From Lolium rigidum (taxonomy: Eukaryota > Streptophyta > Magnoliopsida > Poales > Poaceae), in the NCBI RefSeq assembly GCF_022539505.1, contig NC_061510.1:400068249-400132248 (forward strand): 64,000 nucleotides of DNA. The letters are read 5' to 3'. Under the pieces are notes generated by a model. The model searched no databases. It was given only the letters and a program-made list of their open reading frames with translations, and was not told the origin of the DNA. This document shows, in pieces, positions 11,101 to 23,800 of this stretch (position 1 is its first letter; every line of letters begins with the position of its first letter). A program made the position numbers and the translations under genes.

Positions 11101-13654
11101 TTTGAGGAATGGGAAAGGAAAAGGTTGAAACTCTCTTACCTACGAACTTGGGGTTGTATGGCGAAAGTAAATGTGCCAATACCCAAGAAGCGCAAGCTTG
11201 GACCAAAAACCGTGGATTGTGTTCTTCCGGGATATGCTTTTCATAGCATTGGCTATAGATTTTTGATAGTAAAATCTGAGGTACCCGACATGCATGTTGG
11301 TACAATTATGGAGTCGAATGATGCGACTTTCTTTGAGGATATCTTTCCTATGAAGGAAACGTCTAGCTCATCAATTCAGGAGATGCCCAGTTCATCTACT
11401 CAGGAATTATTTCCTGAACCTACCATGGCTATAGAACACTTTAAAAATCCTGTGGAGGATGACAATGAAGCTCCCAAAATGAGCAAGAGACAGAGGACTG
11501 CAAAGTCCTTTGGACATGATTTCATTGTGTACCTCGTGGACGACACTCCCACTTCCATTTCAGAAGCCTATGCATCTCTGGACGCTGACTACTGGAAGGA
11601 AGCTGTCCGTAGCGAGATGGATTCCATCTTAGCTAATGGAACTTGGGAGGTGACTGATCGTCCTTATGGGTGCAAACCCGTAGGATGCAAGTGGGTGTTC
11701 AAGAAAAAGCTTAGGCCCGATGGTACTATTGAAAAGTACAAGGCACGTCTTGTGGCCAAGGGTTATACCCAGAAAGAAGGTGAAGATTTCTTTGATACAT
11801 ACTCACCTATTGCCAGATTGACCACCATTCGAGTGCTACTATCCTTGGCTGCCTCACATGGTCTTCTCGTTCATCAAATGGATGTTAAGACTGCTTTCCT
11901 AAATGGAGAGCTTGAAGAGGAAATTTATATGGAGCAGCCAGATGGATTTGTAGTAGATGGTCAAGAAGGAAAGGTGTGTAAGTTATCGAAGTCTTTGTAT
12001 GGGCTTAAGCAAGCGCCTAAGCGATGGCATGAGAAGTTTGAAAGAACTTTAACTCGCTGAAGGCTTTGTTGTAAACGAAGCCGACAAGTGTGTATACTAT
12101 CGCCATGGTGGGGGCGAGGGAGTTATTCTTTGTCTCTATGTCGATGACATATTGATATTTGGGACCAACCTTACCGTGATTAAGGAGGTCAAGGAGTTCC
12201 TATCTCGTTGTTTTGAGATGAAGGACTTGGGAGTAGCTGATGTGATCTTAAACATCAAGCTGGCCGAAGGATGACGATGGTGGGATTACTTTGCTTCGGT
12301 CCCACTATGTGGAAAAGATCCCGAGTCGCTTCGGGTATAGCGACCGCAAATCTTCTCCAACGCCTTATGATCCTAGTGTGATAATTCGTAAGAATAAAAG
12401 AATTGCTAGAGATCAATTGCGATATTCGCGGATCATTGGCTCGCTTATGTATTTAGCCGGCGCCACGAGGCACGACATCTCCTTTGCTGTAAGTAAACTC
12501 AGCCGTTTTGTGTCTAGACCTGGAGATGTTCATTGGCGTGCTCTTGAGAGAGTTTTGCGCTATCTAAAAGGCACTGCGAGCTATGGCATTCACTATACTG
12601 GGTATCCAAGGGTACTTGAGGGTTATAGTGATGCAAATTGGATATCTGATGCTGATGAGACTAAGGCCACAAGTGGTTATTTGTTTACACTTGGAGGTGC
12701 CGCTGTTTCCTGGAAGTCTTGCAAGCAGACCATCATTACGAGGTCAACTATGGAAGCAGAACTCACAGCATTAGACACAGCCACTGTTGAAGCGGAGTGG
12801 CTTCGTGAGCTATTGATGGACTTACCTGTGGTTGAAAAACCAATACCCGCTATTCCTATGAACTGTGATAATCAAACTGTGATCGTCAAAATAAACAGTT
12901 CTAAGGATAATATGAAGTCATCAAGGCATGTGAAGAGGAGACTGAAAACTGTCAGGAAAATGAGAAACTCCGGAGTTATAGCGTTGGATTATATCCATAC
13001 GTCTAGAAACCTGGCAGACCCCTTCACAAAGGGACTATCACGAAATGTGATAGAAAATGCATCGAGGGAGATGGGTATGAGACCCACACTATGAGTTGTC
13101 CACGGTGGTAACCCACTCTATGTGATCGGAGATCCCGTGAATTAGAAGCGGGAGACAAGGTCGTTGGTCGACTGAGAGGAGAGTATATATCCCTATAGCA
13201 ATTTTACCACTCCGTAAGATGCAATACTCTCCTAATCTCGCATGGCAGAGTTGATAATTATCTTAATGTGTTCTAAGTGGCTTATTTTAGCGAGAGATGT
13301 TGTCTCGCGAACATCTTTTGAAGAACACACCTATATGAGTCCGATTGTTAAACGTCGCAATCTATGAGAGTTGGGTGCTCTCTAGTAAACTCATGAAAGG
13401 CCCTGGAGTATGACGTATAAGCTCCAAACCGCGAGGAAGTCTCGTGGCAGCCTAGTATCGGTCTAGGCTTTGTATGAAGCTAGTGCGCAGAAAACTTGTA
13501 GTTCAAGGCCTAGTCCACTATCCAAGTTGCAATCTAGTGTAGTATGAAGCTTTAAGTGGAAGTTCAACTTAACAGTCTCCACGACATACCGGTATATAAA
13601 ACAATGTTCTGGAAACATATTGATGGGATGTGCCAATGAGAGTTTGTGGGGGAT
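8135..13654 (+). mobile_element. Ty1/copia retrotransposon, copy 2 of the array
   Basis: This is the second unit, collinear with copy 1 over its whole length (offset 5493 bp at the start, about 5520 bp to the next). The LTR begins at 8135 and the purine tract before 13655 is intact. In the LTR a CGCCT pentanucleotide run is expanded near 8365-8399 compared with copies 1 and 3. It has the fewest frame breaks of the three copies. Confidence 0.9.
8889..13094 (+). pseudogene. copia gag-pol polyprotein, mildly frameshifted (copy 2)
   Basis: Same domain order as copy 1. Gag starts at ATG 8889 with the intron-like gap 8915-9145. The zinc knuckle is near 9906-9950, the protease Asp-Thr-Gly near 10086, and the integrase core between about 10670 and 11045. 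A 344-codon frame (11026-12060) carries the integrase C-terminus and most of RT, including HQMDVKTAFLNGELEE and SLYGLKQAPKRW. RT YVDD lies near 12140. A 267-codon frame (12291-13094) holds the end of RT and a complete RNase H ending just after LADPFTKGL. The upstream frame 8757-8890 (TTSSSDDEFLHTDNFFPDL) also looks protein-like, so translation might start further upstream. Frame breaks remain near 9525, 9945, 10645, 10822, 11045, 12055 and 12270. Confidence 0.88.
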
Positions 13655-16048
13655 TGCTGGAATTTGTGGGCATTTGGCCTTTGGCCCATGGCCCATTATC
13701 AAATTCTGAAACTCACATGGCCCATTCCAATAATCAGTGGCAGCACTAGTGGTGGCTAAAGTTTAGTCCCACATTGCTAGTTGGGAGAGAGTTGGAGTGG
13801 TATATAAGGTGGGCTGTTCTAGTCCTAGTAAGTGAGTGAGAAGAGAGAGAGCCCTCGCGCACTCCTCCTCCTCCGCCGCCCGCCTCGCCACGCCTCGCCT
13901 CGTCACGACGCGCCGCGGGTTGCGGGAATCTCGCCGAGCCGAGCTTATCTTTTTGCTGTTTGGGAAATTAATTGTGTAATCAATTCTGAGTCATTAACGG
14001 ACGCGTTACTCAGCCGTTTTGCCTTCCGGATTTTCTGGATCGTGGGCTGTGCCGACTCGGACGTGGGCTGCGCCTCACGACCTTCCCGAACCGCACTATA
14101 TAAGCGCGGACGAGAACCCTAGCCTCGTACGTGCCACATATGCGACTACCTGTTTCCAGTTCATTGCGCCGCCGCCTTCGTCTTCCTCATCCCGTCCGTC
14201 GGCGTGCACCGACCGCCGGGACGAGTAGGCCTCCGGAACCCCGCCTCTCGTGAACCTCGTACGGGTGAGGGGCAATCAGGTGTTTGGGGAGCGCCTCGGC
14301 GCGACTACGGCAGCACGACGTCGTCTTCGGACGACGAGTTTCTCCACACCGACAACTTCTTCCCGGACCTCGAGCAACTTCTTCGACAACCTCAACATGG
14401 GCGACAACGACGCTCGCTGTGAAGTACGTGATCTTGTCGTTTCTCTTTCGGTCTCGTTAGAGTTTCTTCTTCTAGTATATGTGGTAGATGCGATCGGTTT
14501 GTCTTGTTTAGATGTGATCTGTTCATCTACCTTACTAGTCCGCACGATTAGTTTACTTATTGTTTTCATAGTCATGATTTATCAATTACTCGTACGGATT
14601 ATTTCATATGGATATTTGCTTATATATTCAACAATCCAAAAACCTGATTATAGGCAAATCAATTCAAGCAGCATTGCTGCCGCTACTCGACCTCCCTCCT
14701 TTGATGGTATGCATTACAAGAGGTGGCGCACAAAGGCAGATCCTATGGTTTACAAACCTAGGCTGTTTTAGCGCCACGGATGCTAGACCTGAGGGGCCTC
14801 TCTCTGCAGAGGAGCAGGGAAAGTTTGAGAAGGTCGACGCCATGTTTAAGGCGGCCTTGTTCAGCATTCTTGGGGACAACATTGTTGACCCGTACATGGC
14901 TTTCGACCATGGTAAAGATGCGTGGGATGCGCTCGAGGCCAAATTTGGGGTCTCGGACGGCACCGAATTGTATGTCATGGAGCAATACTATGACTACGGG
15001 ATGAGCGATGAGCGCTCCGTGGTTGAGCGGGCTCATGAGATTCGATCCCTTGCCAAAGAACTTGAGCAGTTTAAGTGTACCTTACCGGACAAATTTGTGG
15101 CCGGTGGCATTATTGCCAAGCTTCCTCCTTCATGGAGGAACTTTGCTACTTCTCTGAAACATAAGAGACAAGAGTTTTCCGTTTCGGATCTCATTGGCTC
15201 GCTTCATGTGGAAGAGAAGGCGAGAGCAAAGGACACACGCGCTCGTAGTTTTGAGGAGGTTCTAGTGCCAATGTGGTACGGAAGAAAAACTTCCAATCTC
15301 ACAAGTCTAAGAATAAGAACAATGGAAAAGGCAAGTTTGACGAGAAGAACAAAGCCTCAAACTCAACCAACTTCAAGAGGAAGACTCCTTATAAGAAGAA
15401 AGGGAATTGCCATGTTTGTGGCGCTCCCGGACATTGGGCTCCGATTGCCCGAACGCCATGATCGGCGTGGGAACGACGGCAAGTCCGCAAATGTTGTTAT
15501 TGGCGTTGATACCGAGATGAAGGACGTTGGGTACGGTATTTCTCCTACTCGTCCTTTCGGTATGTAATTCTCCCGATTGGTGGATAGACACCGGAGCCAA
15601 TACACATGTATGTTCCGATATGTCTATGTTTTCTTCTTATCGAAGTTGCAAGGACTTCCTCCGTGTCGATGGGAAACGGCTCACGTGCTTCTCGTTCGTG
15701 GTGTTGGTACGGTGGATCTGAAGTTTACTTCGGGAAAGACCATCCAGCTGAAGAATGTGCAGCACGTTCCCTCCATTAATAAGAATCTCGTTAGCGGATC
15801 GCTTTTATGTCGAGATGGTTTTAAGTTGGTCTTTGAGTCCAATAAAGTTGTAATTTCCAAGTGTGGACAATTTGTTGGAAAGGGTTATGTGTGCGGAGGC
15901 TTGTTCCGCTTATCTCTGTCAGACATATGTACTCAAATTATTAATCATGTTTGCAATGATAGTGAGTCCGATATTTGGCATTCACGACTTTGTCATATTA
16001 ATTTTGGGTGCATGACGCGGCTAGCGAATATGAATATAATTCCGAAAT
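13655..16048 (+). mobile_element. Ty1/copia retrotransposon, copy 3, truncated in integrase region
   Basis: The third LTR starts at 13655 and the unit follows copies 1 and 2 until NMNIIPKF, just after the GAG-pre-integrase motif HSRLCHINFG. At 16048 the sequence switches to a different LTR element. The junction shares AAATTT between the two partners, as expected for microhomology-mediated joining or deletion. The rest of pol and the last LTR are missing. Confidence 0.9.
14396..16048 (+). pseudogene. copia gag-protease fragment (copy 3)
   Basis: Gag starts at ATG 14396. A 319-codon frame (14608-15567) covers Gag across the intron acceptor, through the capsid-like region, and slips out of frame before the zinc knuckle, which is read in another frame near 15412-15450. 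The protease WWIDTGANTHVC is at about 15580. The GAG-pre-integrase domain ends at the truncation. Indels relative to copies 1 and 2 include CTCG for CTG near 14414 and CGAG for CAG near 14371. Confidence 0.88.
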
Positions 16049-19000
16049 TTTATATTTTTTTCCAAATTTAGTCTCATATTGAAGTATTTTTTATAGCGAA
16101 TCCAACGGTACCTCATTTGCATTTTTCCGATTTTATTTGAAGCCCCAAAGTGTATTTCCAATTTCAGTATAAATAAAAAAAGAAAAAGAAAAAGGAGCGG
16201 CCAGGCCGAACGGCCCAGCTCCCTACCGCCTCACCCCGGCCCAGCTCCCCTGCCACAGCCCACTCGGCCACACCGGCCCACTCCACCTGGCCATCCTGCC
16301 GCGGCCCAGCTGCACGGCAGCTCTCCCAGCGCCCGTGCAAACGCCCCTGCCCTTTTCCTTTTCCTTTAGTACCACCTCGCCTCTTAGTCAAAATTTCTCC
16401 AGCCCCATAGCCTATATAAGAAATCCAATGGACAACCCCAAATACACATGCAGCGCCCGGCGCCTCTTCCTCTCTCTCCCGTGCCGCAGCACACATGGCG
16501 CAAAGCTGCTCTTTTTAGCCCATGGCGCACATACACGACGCAATCTGCAACGTTATTTGAGTGTCAAAAAAAAAAAAATCTGCAACGTTATTTTGTAAAA
16601 TGTCGCGACTCAATGGATCCCTGTCCGGTAATAATTTTATTTCCATTCTTTTTACGTAGATTGTCACACGTAACTTTGTAATTTTATTTCCTTAGATCTA
16701 CATCTCCTATTTTCTTAAATCTACACCTCCGGTTTGAATTTTTCCATTAAGTTTGTAATTAGAGTCTCTACAACTTTTGTGTTAAAAGTTTTTCTATCCA
16801 AGCAACTTGTTCGGACAACTTTTCGTACATAATTAGAACTATAACCACTTAGATTTAGTTCTGTAAAATCCATATCTTGAGTTCTATACGTTGGATTTCA
16901 ACAAACCCTATATCGTTGGAATCAGCAAATCACGTATATTATTTTAGACGTTTTGCGTGACAGTTTCACCCACTTTATTTTCGGGGTATCTCTTTGATCC
17001 GCAACATTGTCTATAAAATAAATCCTACAAACTTTTTTCGAGAGATTCTTTTGGCGATACGCTTGTAATGGAATTCTCTACAACTTCTGTATAGAAAGGT
17101 CTTCCATCCGGAAAACTTCTTCAAATGACTTTTCGCGAAAAGTGCAGGCCTATGACTGGCTTCAACATAGTTCCTTTAGCCAAATTGATCGTTATGATCA
17201 TACCCATCTTCCAAGACTAGTTATAATTCTTTATCATGTTCAAAGATAATGCATAACTTACCTCTGGTTGTCTACTTCATATTATTCAAATAACAATTGA
17301 TTTATTTGAGTAAAGTGTGATATGTCTTTGTTTAGATTTTTACCTTGTTTTAGTAGGGTGGAGATATTCTACCCCATATCACAAGTGATGAACCTTTGTT
17401 ATACATTAGGCTCCGCGAACCAAATTCCGATATCATTCATGCCTATACAACCTCATGCCATTCAACCCTTCCACTTAGTTCGAACTATTCAAACTTTCAA
17501 ATGAGTTACTTGACTAGTTCAATATATCATTAGTTCATATCCAATGCTATGTGTGACCTTGTGCTACTCTGATAAGTGTTGTCACACTATGTCAATTGCA
17601 TAAGTCTTGTGAATCACTTTGCAAATATTCAAATTCAAATATGAGAATTTGAGTATATATCCATTATCCATTTCTATAAGCCTTTTTCAACATGATTTTT
17701 TTGTGAAGGTAAAACTTATGATCGCATCCACACACCAATACCACTAGACACTTCACCTTGAACCAATATCGTGTCTATCCAAATTCTTTTTCATTCACCC
17801 CTTTGAATTAGTTTAAAACTATTCAACTAACAAATGAGTAAATTGAGTACTTTCATATGTCATTGGTCCATACCCAAGCCTATGTGTAATTCATACTATT
17901 GAGTAATTGTTGTCACACATATTCAATAGTATTGTAGTTGCACTATTTGTCATTTATGTGATTCAATTCACATAAGCCGTTCCGAATTCTTTTCATGCTT
18001 TTGTAAAGCATAAATATTCTTCATTTATATCTTAGATTATCCAATTCTTTCTAATCATGTGACTTTCCGTCCAAACTCTCACTGCCATATCTTGCAAGCC
18101 AAACCTCATGCCACACCTTAGTACCATAGAGCGATTTCCGATTGTTGTCTTGTTTGATTTTATTGTTGTTGTTGAATGGTGTGTTTATGTTGTGCTATAT
18201 TTTAAATTATAGTTCGTACGGAGAGGCACGTATTTTGATTAAGAGAAGTGAACGCGCTTCGACTACCAAAAAGGCAAGTGACACTCAATTCCTACCTATT
18301 TTATTATGCATTAGTGTTTTTCAAACTAGTATGCATGGTAGGATTTTGTTTTCGAAAGTTATGCTATGCTTATTAATCCTAGTAGTGTGTAGCCACCCAT
18401 GAACCCTTGCTAGGATTCTTAGTTTGCCTAGCAATAACAAAATGTCACTGCTGTTTTGATTATTTTGGATTGTGAGTATCGGGAATTAAAATTAACAACT
18501 TTAATGAAACACCTGGGTGGATTGGTTGTGTGGTGGGCGGCTTCTCAGGGCTCCGATCCCTGGAGTTAAACAGTGGACATGTGGGTACCTGAGAGCACGC
18601 AATTGAATAGTGGTTGCTCTAGACTGCACCTCTGGTTTTCACCAGGGGATCGTGCAGGGGTTTACTACCTGTAATGGGTTTTAAGCCTATGGGTTTCACT
18701 TGTGGTTAGTCACCCAGGATTAAAGAGATTATTATGTCGTCCATGTTTTAGATAGCTTCCAGTGCAACCTTATGGTATTATGGGCTCTGCCGAGATTAAG
18801 TAAGTCGTGAGGTCCAACTTGTTTGCTAGACATGATGATGTGGCTGCAGCTAAATGGGAACGGGTCTATCTAGTATGGTTGAAACCTTCGTCTGAAAGAT
18901 CTTGTCTCATTCTTCTCTTAGGAAGGGTGGGTCGTAAGGTGAAAGTGCACAACCTCTCGAGAGTAAACCTAAGATCTTAGCCGTGACCCCGGTTATGGAC

Positions 19001-19627
19001 AATTTGAGCTCCTAGGCAAGGAATGTACGAAAGAATCTCATCACCTTTTCTGAATGAGTTAAAAATTTGAGTAGCAACTGTCGGATAGTACATGGGAGAT
19101 GTAAACATGATACTGTTTCTGACATCATTACAAGTTTTGTAAAATGTTTTATTTTAAATAAAATTTAGGGTAAAATTGGCTTTATGCAAATTGTGCCTAA
19201 ACTCCACTAGCCAAATATCATGTAGATAGTCATGCCTAAAATTGCCACCAAATAAGTGTCATTTGCCAGCACATCATTGTACTGACCTCCATTCGTGGGG
19301 CTGCATATTCAAACGTGCAGGATTTTCTGAAGAGAAGTACGTGGTAGGATCTCGAGTCTACATTCCAACATGACTGCCTGTGGCACATGAAGATGATGAA
19401 GGCTCATTGATGATTTACATTTCCCCTGTGTTTGTTCTGAACATTGTACTAAGCTAGTCCATGTGACTATGCAATTTGTAAGGTTTTACTTTACCCTGTG
19501 GATCAAATATGTAGTAATTTGATACTATTGCAATGATTACTATATTTTGTAATGTGTGTGCGATCAGTGATCCCGGGAATAGCACTATACCAAGTATCTT
19601 GCCTTTATTATAAGGTAGGGTGCTACA
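16049..19627 (+). repeat. 5' LTR of the LARD-like element (5'-truncated)
   Basis: Contains a CG-rich promoter-like block (16190-16500) with a TATA box (CCTATATAAG, near 16410) on the plus strand, then long AT-rich sequence. It ends in CTACA at 19627, immediately upstream of the primer binding site. Open frames in this block (for example 16335-16598) show no domain and are most likely chance. Confidence 0.8.
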
Positions 19628-21384
19628 GAATGGTATCAGAGCATAGTAATGCCTGTAGGATCGAGACCCTAGGTTTGGATTAGAAATAGGAAGATCCTAG
19701 GATGAAGAAATTTTCTAATCCTATTTAAATTTAAAAAATGTTTGGATTTTGAACCTCTTGTATTCTCATCTACTCCATCTTCAAAATTGTTTTCCTCTTG
19801 CCTTAGATGACCTACCTTATGAAACCATCAAGCAAGTAGAGATGATGACCTTGTATCTGAAGTGAGGAACTGATTCTTCATGTGATATTCTTCAATTCCG
19901 CAAGAAGTGTTTCATGGAAGACCAATGAAGAACTTGAAGGAAGACTCCGACGCAGAGTGCGCAACACGTGAAGATACAGCGAAGGAATAGAATAGAAACT
20001 TGATGCATCCAATATAGAAATAGACTAGACCACCATTAGTTTTCTTTAAGAGAACCAACGATAAAGTAACAAAGTATTGATCTTACCAAATTGAGGTATG
20101 ACCATACTAGTTTGTTTGTGTTTTACCATGTTGCTTGATGCTTGTTAGATGTTGTTTGTAAGATGTTTTGCTTTGATTTGATGTGTTTGGGTAGGAATCT
20201 TATTTAGAATTTTTCTATCTATTCTCATCTATACCCAACCTAGAGAATGTTTTCTCGGCAACTCGCCATGAAGACAACATTAGTGAAACAAAACATGATG
20301 GTTCCTATTAAGATGAAGAAGCATATGATGTGGGATACGCAAAACCCTAGTTATGGATCGATAGAAATGTTTTTCAAAATAGTTCAATAATGGGGATTGA
20401 AACATTGATTCAATTCTCCATGGAAAGTTTTTGTCAAATTTGTGAGGTTGACCAAGAGTTAGAATACGAGATTTAATAAATCAAATACGGAGTAATGATT
20501 TGGGTGCAGGATGGATTGATCACCATTCCTACTACTCTTATTATTCGCTTCCGTAATATTGACTTTGCGAATCTAGAGAGACATACCTACAAAATAGATG
20601 TCGGCGAATAAGCCTAAACCATAGGGTGGAGAAATATTATACCCTTATAGTAGGCAAGTGCTGCCAAGCGTAGGACTACAACGAGATTGAAGATCTAGCC
20701 ACTAGGTGAAGAGTGGTGGAAGGTTGTTGTCAAAGACACCAAGAAGAAAAAGATGAAGGATGTCATGAAGTTTACACATCTTGGTCTCCTGTTTACCCAA
20801 AGAGTCGCCCCATATAGTGTAAAAATTAGTTCAACCAACCATTTGGATTAGAAGCCCTACTATGAAGGAACCTTTTGACTCACCTTGGAGAGATATGTTG
20901 TTCACTATATGTGAATAAACAACCACCTAGCCCAGAAGCCCTAGAAGTTTTCCAAAGATGACCTGAGGTCAAGTCTTATCCAAGTTCAGCTTAACCTAAA
21001 CCCAAGACCTAAGACTACCTACAAAAGTTTCTTTTAAGGGTGGTAGAAGTCATACCCTTGGATTATGTATTTACACCGAATGCCGCATGAGATGTTATTT
21101 GGAGAAGATATCACAAGGAGTTCCTCATGACCAAGTGTACTCAAGTAAAAGATAATACCCATGGGATGAGTACCCTCACAAGAATGGATACCGTCCATAG
21201 TATAACCACATATGGTTTAGTGTAACATTTTCAAAGCCCAAGTTTAACTTCCGAAATCCCCTCGGAGATGTTCCAAAAAGAAGCAATAGTGAGTATGAAC
21301 CTATTAGAAGACCTGAACCCAAAACATTTTATTTCTAACCTTTCTCAAATCTCGAGGACGAGCTTTCTTTTAAGGGTGGTAGTC
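19628..21384 (+). other. non-coding interior of the LARD-like element, with PBS and PPT
   Basis: The primer binding site (19631-19643) and polypurine tract (just before 21385) are present. No open frame in this 1.75 kb has a gag, protease, RT or integrase motif that I can see. Short coding relics cannot be excluded, because parts such as 20240-21100 are composition-wise like degenerate coding sequence. Confidence 0.65.
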
Positions 21385-22262
21385 TGTCACATCCCAAAAT
21401 TTTCTAAATTTTGGAATGTGAAATAAAAATAAATTTAGTGCTTGATTGTTTGAACTTGATTGAAAATTCACAAAGAATTAAAACTTATAAAGTTATTTAC
21501 AAGTTAATTCCAAAATAGTGTTTTCAAATACTTTTGGTTTCAAAGTATTTTTAAAATCAAACATATTTTGTATTTCAAGTTTTCAAATCCTTAATGGATT
21601 TGTATTTGAGAAAACAAAACCCTAAAAAACTCTATTTGCAAAATAATGACTAAGTAGCAATATAGGCCAAATGTATGTAATGATTATTTTATTTTCACGA
21701 ATGGATATTAAAAAGGTTGTTGCAAAAATGGAGTTTTCATAAATCCTAGTTTCAAAAGATTTTAATTAATACTCTATTTTTTCCGGAGGTTTTGAAACTT
21801 TTGAAATTATTAATTTGAGAAAACATTAAACCCGAAAAAGGGCACTATAGCCACATAGACATGTATGTCAAATTTTAGTTTTATAAATTTTATATGTTTG
21901 TTCCAAATTTAGTCTCATATTGAAGTATTTTTTATAGCGAATCCAACGTACCTCATTTGCATTTTTCCAATTTCATTTGAAGCCCCAAAGTGTATTTCCA
22001 ATTTCAGTATAAATAAAAAAAGGAAAAGAAAAAGGAGCGGCCAAGCCGAACGGCCCAGCTCGCCCCGTGCGTCACTCCACCCGGCGCCGCTCGCTCGCTG
22101 CGGCCCAGCTCCCTACCGCCTCACCCCGGCCCAGCTCCCCTGCCACAGCCCACCCGGCCACACCGGCCCACTCCACCTGGCCATCCTGCCGCGGCCCAGC
22201 TGCACGGCAGCTCTCGCAGCGCGCGTGCAACGCCCCTGCCCTTTTTCCTTTTCCTTTAGAGC
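21385..22262 (+). repeat. 3' LTR of the LARD-like element (3'-truncated)
   Basis: Starts TGTCACATCCC after the polypurine tract and is collinear with the 5' LTR from 21893 onward, including the GGCCCAGCT-rich block. It stops at TTTCCTTTAG (22262), where 29 bases of unrelated sequence and then another LTR follow. Confidence 0.8.
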
Positions 22263-22291
22263 ATCCCCACTCGTCTCCCCGACGAGGCTCC

Positions 22292-22568
22292 TGATACGTC
22301 TCCAACGTATCGATAAATTCTTATGTTCCATGCTACATTATTGATGATATCTACATGTTTTATACACATTATATGTCGTATTTACGCATTTTCCGGCACT
22401 AACCTATTAACAAGATGCCGAAGAGCCAGTTGCTGTTTTCTGCTGTTTTGGTTTCAGAAATCCTAGTAAGGAAATATTCTCGGAATTGGACGAAATCAAC
22501 GCCCAGGATCCTATTTTTGCACGAAGCTTCCAGAAGACCGAGGGGGAAAGGAAGTGGGGCAAGGAGGC
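22292..22568 (+). repeat. truncated gypsy-type LTR (5' part only)
   Basis: Begins TGATACGTCTCCAACG, the same start as the LTR at 61510, and follows it for about 275 bp through CCTAGTAAGGAAATATTC and the GAAGTGGGG block before the inverted-repeat arm begins. It is one of three LTRs of this family in the window. Confidence 0.8.
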
Positions 22569-23800
22569 CAGTGGTTTAAACCAGTGAAGTGCAAGGAGGC
22601 CTTTGTTGTGCATAATTTTTTTTGACAAGAATCATAGCTTTAGCAAGGCTAACCATGACATCATCCTATACCTTGTATATCATGCTCACTGGTTGCTCAA
22701 AATGAGTACAGTTTATATGCTCATGCTCACTGGTTTGTTTCAAAATGAATGCTCATGGTTGCTATATATGTGTATATGTTGTACATGGTTCTCTGGAAAG
22801 TAGAGCACATAGAAATAAAATGGGCATTCTCTGGTTGTAAATGATTTATTTATAAATGATTCGGTCTTTAATTTTATTTGTACTTGCCGATGATTAGAAT
22901 GTTTGGTCACTACACTCTGGGGTGGGGTGAGCGAATGACAAGGGATTAACTTGTCAATTCCTACAAGTTATAGACTATGGTTTTGTTGGAAGTAGAGGGC
23001 AAGTAGATCTCGAGGGTTTCAGCCGGAAAAGTACTCGACTGCTATAAAACTAGGGTTGTGTTGACAATGATTCGATTCTCTCTTTGTCCCTCGACTCCTC
23101 CTTATATAGGAGGCGGAGCCGAGGATTTTGTGATACACAAGTTACAAAGTCCGGGAGACTCTTTGAGTTCGTTCCGTAATAGTTACAAGTCATTATTCCT
23201 AATACAACTCTATATTTCCAAACTACTTCATAGCGGGCTCCGGGCTTCATAAACTTCGTGTCGTGGGCCTTCAGTAAACCCCAGGTACCTTCTTCGGCAG
23301 GCCCATTGGGGATGCCTATGTCAGTAGCCCCCGAGATTTTGTTTGAATCGAAGAATCGGGGAAAATCTCCATCTTTACAATTACCATATGATTTCTTCGA
23401 CTCAATAAATAACCTTTATAAAGAAATTGTATATTGTATAGGGATAACGGTAATTGGGACTGGTTCATCTGACGGATCAGGTACCAGTTAACTGCTCTTG
23501 TGGCAATCCGCAAAAACCTACTTCGAGATCACGTCCCTGGACATGATCTCGGGATACTGGCGTAATTCGACATGTGCCGCTTAAGGTCTTACCAGATGCC
23601 GAATTCCAGTTATGTTTTATCGGGTACCTAACGCGTCTGTTAGGATTTTCTTCGTATCTGTTGATACGGAAAAAAGTAGCAAAACACCGTCAGAGGCGGT
23701 GCCAGCCGCGCAGGACAGATCCTGGGGACTTACCTTCGTAAAGTATTGCGGCATTCAGAGATTAATTCGCGACTAAGGCGCTCTGAGAATATATTTTCGA
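22569..23800 (-). repeat. left arm of a 1.23-kb inverted repeat
   Basis: This segment is the reverse complement of 26591-27825, with only scattered mismatches over about 1230 bp. Read on the minus strand it contains LTR-like promoter sequence: a TATA box in CCTATATAAGGAGG and the TCTCGGGGGCTAC motif. It starts with CAGTGGTTTAAACCAG. Confidence 0.92.

Larger units (their letters stand above)
16049..22262 (+). mobile_element. large LTR element with a non-coding interior (LARD-like)
   Basis: The 5' LTR piece (16049-19627) ends GGGTGCTACA and is followed by the tRNA-Met primer binding site TGGTATCAGAGCA at 19631-19643. The interior (19628-21384) has no frame with recognisable gag or pol. It ends in a polypurine stretch (TTTTAAGGGTGGTAG) directly before a 3' LTR beginning TGTCACATCCC at 21385. 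The two LTR pieces overlap in sequence: 16049-16373 matches 21893-22262 closely. The 5' LTR lacks its first ~500 bp and the 3' LTR lacks most of its length, so the complete LTR would have been about 4 kb. Long LTRs around a short non-coding interior fit a LARD (large retrotransposon derivative), which depends on an autonomous partner. Confidence 0.8.

Noticed and set aside
18480..18720. Possible structural RNA in the G-rich block of the LARD LTR
   Set aside because: No match to rRNA, tRNA or snRNA features by eye. Similar G-rich leader blocks are usual in grass LTRs.
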